From: Chloroflexus aurantiacus J-10-fl
GTDB lineage: Bacteria; Chloroflexota; Chloroflexia; Chloroflexales; Chloroflexaceae
DNA length: 64,000 bases
Assembly: GCF_000018865.1 (NCBI RefSeq)
Contig: NC_010175.1
Span: 3,782,001-3,846,000, forward strand
Direction of reading: 5' to 3'
Shown: piece by piece, positions 62,948-64,000 of the stretch
Layout: each line of letters begins with the position of its first letter
Position numbering within the stretch: position 1 is the stretch's first letter
The notes under the pieces: model-generated
The model's database searches: none
The model's input: the letters and a program-made list of their open reading frames with translations, nothing else
What the model was told of the DNA's origin: nothing
Position numbers and translations under genes: made by a program

Positions 62948-63961
62948 ATGGCTGGCGCATTTCCCCTCAGTGATGATACCGTCAAAGCACTTGCGCCGTG
63001 CAATTTGCCTTTTCTCCGTCGTGATCCATTTGTCCGCAGTAGTAGTAGCCTGAGTATTTCTGAACTACCGCCGTCGCTGCAAGACCTGGTACGACGTTTA
63101 TACGACACCTTGCTGAGGATTTACAGCAGTTTTGTTCAGAAGCGCCACGTTGATCACAGTCATTTGCTTCATTTGCTTGGCGAAACCGGCTGGCACGATT
63201 TGCTCAACGAATTGCGCAATATTTCGCTTGAACAACGCGACTCAACATTGAGCCAGGTTATCCACGATGTGCGTGGTGGATCGTTGCAGGCACTTGTATT
63301 GCAGTTGCAATTGCTCGAACTGGCGCAACACCAGCCAGTTGATACCGAGCGTATCTACCTCTTAACACGTGATCACCTCAAGATTATGCGCAATTGCCTT
63401 CCCGACCTCGACCCGGTACGCACTGCTCGTGACATCGAATTACGTGAGCACGGGGTTGATCTGTTGCTTGAGAAGTGGCAACAGGCAGACTATCGCCTGC
63501 CTGATGGGACGGCGAGTGTGATCGTTGATGCCCGCTACAATGGGGTGGTAGCCGACCGCTGTGTTGAGTTCTCTGCACTTGATCGGGTGCTGTACAATCT
63601 TGTGAACAATGCGACACGCCATAGTGCCGATCAGCGGGTGATGATTGGCATCTTTCCCATTTTAGAGTGCGAGTCGCCATCGTTGCGGCTAGTGGTTGCC
63701 AATCGCATTGATCCTGTGCAGCATTCAGCCCTCGTGCAGCGCTTCGGGCAGCAATGGAGTGATCTCTTCCGCGGCGGTTTCACATTTAGCAGCGGTGGTC
63801 AGGAAGGTCATGGCTTCGGTCTGGCCATTTGCGCCGAGCTGGTTGCCAATGCCTATGGCCTTAGTAACGGAGCTGCTGCGATCAATGGTGGTTACGTCGG
63901 CGCTCGTCCACACGGTGATCTTTTCGTTGCCTGGGCACACTGGCCAATTGCAGCGCCCTAA
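62948..63961 (+). CDS. histidine-kinase-like ATPase protein
   Basis: The 337-residue cytosolic protein has a helical segment with a possible phosphoacceptor (LSQVIHDVRGGSLQALVLQLQLLELAQ, His near residue 106). A GHKL ATPase domain follows: N-box LYNLVNNATRHSA and G2 box GHGFGLAICAELVANAYGL. No transmembrane helix or receiver domain is present, and no response regulator lies between it and the window end. It could be an orphan soluble sensor kinase. GGAAGGG precedes the ATG by 9 nt. Confidence 0.88.
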   Translation: MAGAFPLSDDTVKALAPCNLPFLRRDPFVRSSSSLSISELPPSLQDLVRRLYDTLLRIYSSFVQKRHVDHSHLLHLLGETGWHDLLNELRNISLEQRDSTLSQVIHDVRGGSLQALVLQLQLLELAQHQPVDTERIYLLTRDHLKIMRNCLPDLDPVRTARDIELREHGVDLLLEKWQQADYRLPDGTASVIVDARYNGVVADRCVEFSALDRVLYNLVNNATRHSADQRVMIGIFPILECESPSLRLVVANRIDPVQHSALVQRFGQQWSDLFRGGFTFSSGGQEGHGFGLAICAELVANAYGLSNGAAAINGGYVGARPHGDLFVAWAHWPIAAP

Positions 63962-64000
63962 ATCCTTGCAGGAGGGGAAACTACCTGCTATACTGATAGC

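Overview
The window is a 64 kb chromosomal segment of moderately high GC content, probably from a filamentous anoxygenic phototroph of the genus Chloroflexus (phylum Chloroflexota). This is inferred from the gene mix: an F420-type luciferase-like oxidoreductase, a fused biotin carboxylase/biotin carrier protein, an SBBP-repeat surface protein, proline/threonine-rich lipoproteins, and intergenic DNA packed with repeats. No rRNA or phylogenetic marker is present to prove it. Nothing looks like a prophage, plasmid or CRISPR array.

Layout. 1-5.5 kb: a leftward, translationally coupled operon (membrane-anchored TPR protein, a protein of unknown function, an FGE-like protein, a SEC-C protein). 5.5-12.4 kb: cyclophilin, then VWA protein, small membrane protein, biotin carboxylase and F420-type enzyme, then a sortase-like lipoprotein. 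12.6-19.9 kb: lipoate metabolism (lipB, lipA, lpd), interrupted by a solitary adenine-type methyltransferase and a coupled AhpD-like/GGDEF pair. 20-31 kb: PLP decarboxylase, tRNA-Asn, orphan Phd-type antitoxin, a two-gene operon of a tRNA-guanine transglycosylase paralogue and an ArmA/Rmt-type 16S rRNA methyltransferase, low-molecular-weight phosphatase plus metalloenzyme, ribosomal protein S1, an ornithine-cyclodeaminase-family gene and UDP-glucose dehydrogenase. 31-39 kb: ilvD, a cyanophycin-synthetase-derived protein lacking its catalytic parts, a methyltransferase, small genes, a glycogen-debranching enzyme and a phosphoesterase. 39-44 kb: a 1290-residue SBBP-repeat surface protein between two clusters of CGCGGAT-type repeats. 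44-50 kb: ketopantoate reductase, an LprG-like lipoprotein coupled to an MFS transporter, tRNA-Pro, and a PhoB/PhoR-like two-component system. 50-54.5 kb: no genes, but a near-perfect tandem array of ten 374-bp units. 54.5-64 kb: TauE/SafE permease and FadR-type regulator, an intact IS5-family element, a HepT/MntA-type toxin-antitoxin pair, PhzF-like protein, a secreted beta-propeller protein, galT and a histidine-kinase-like ATPase.

The most notable items are the 374-bp satellite array with its flipped hairpins and flanking direct repeats, the transglycosylase/Rmt operon, the LprG-like/MFS pair, the degenerate cyanophycin synthetase, and a dispersed hairpin element whose end supplies the stop codon or C-terminus of neighbouring genes. 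All calls come from reading the sequence; no database search was run.
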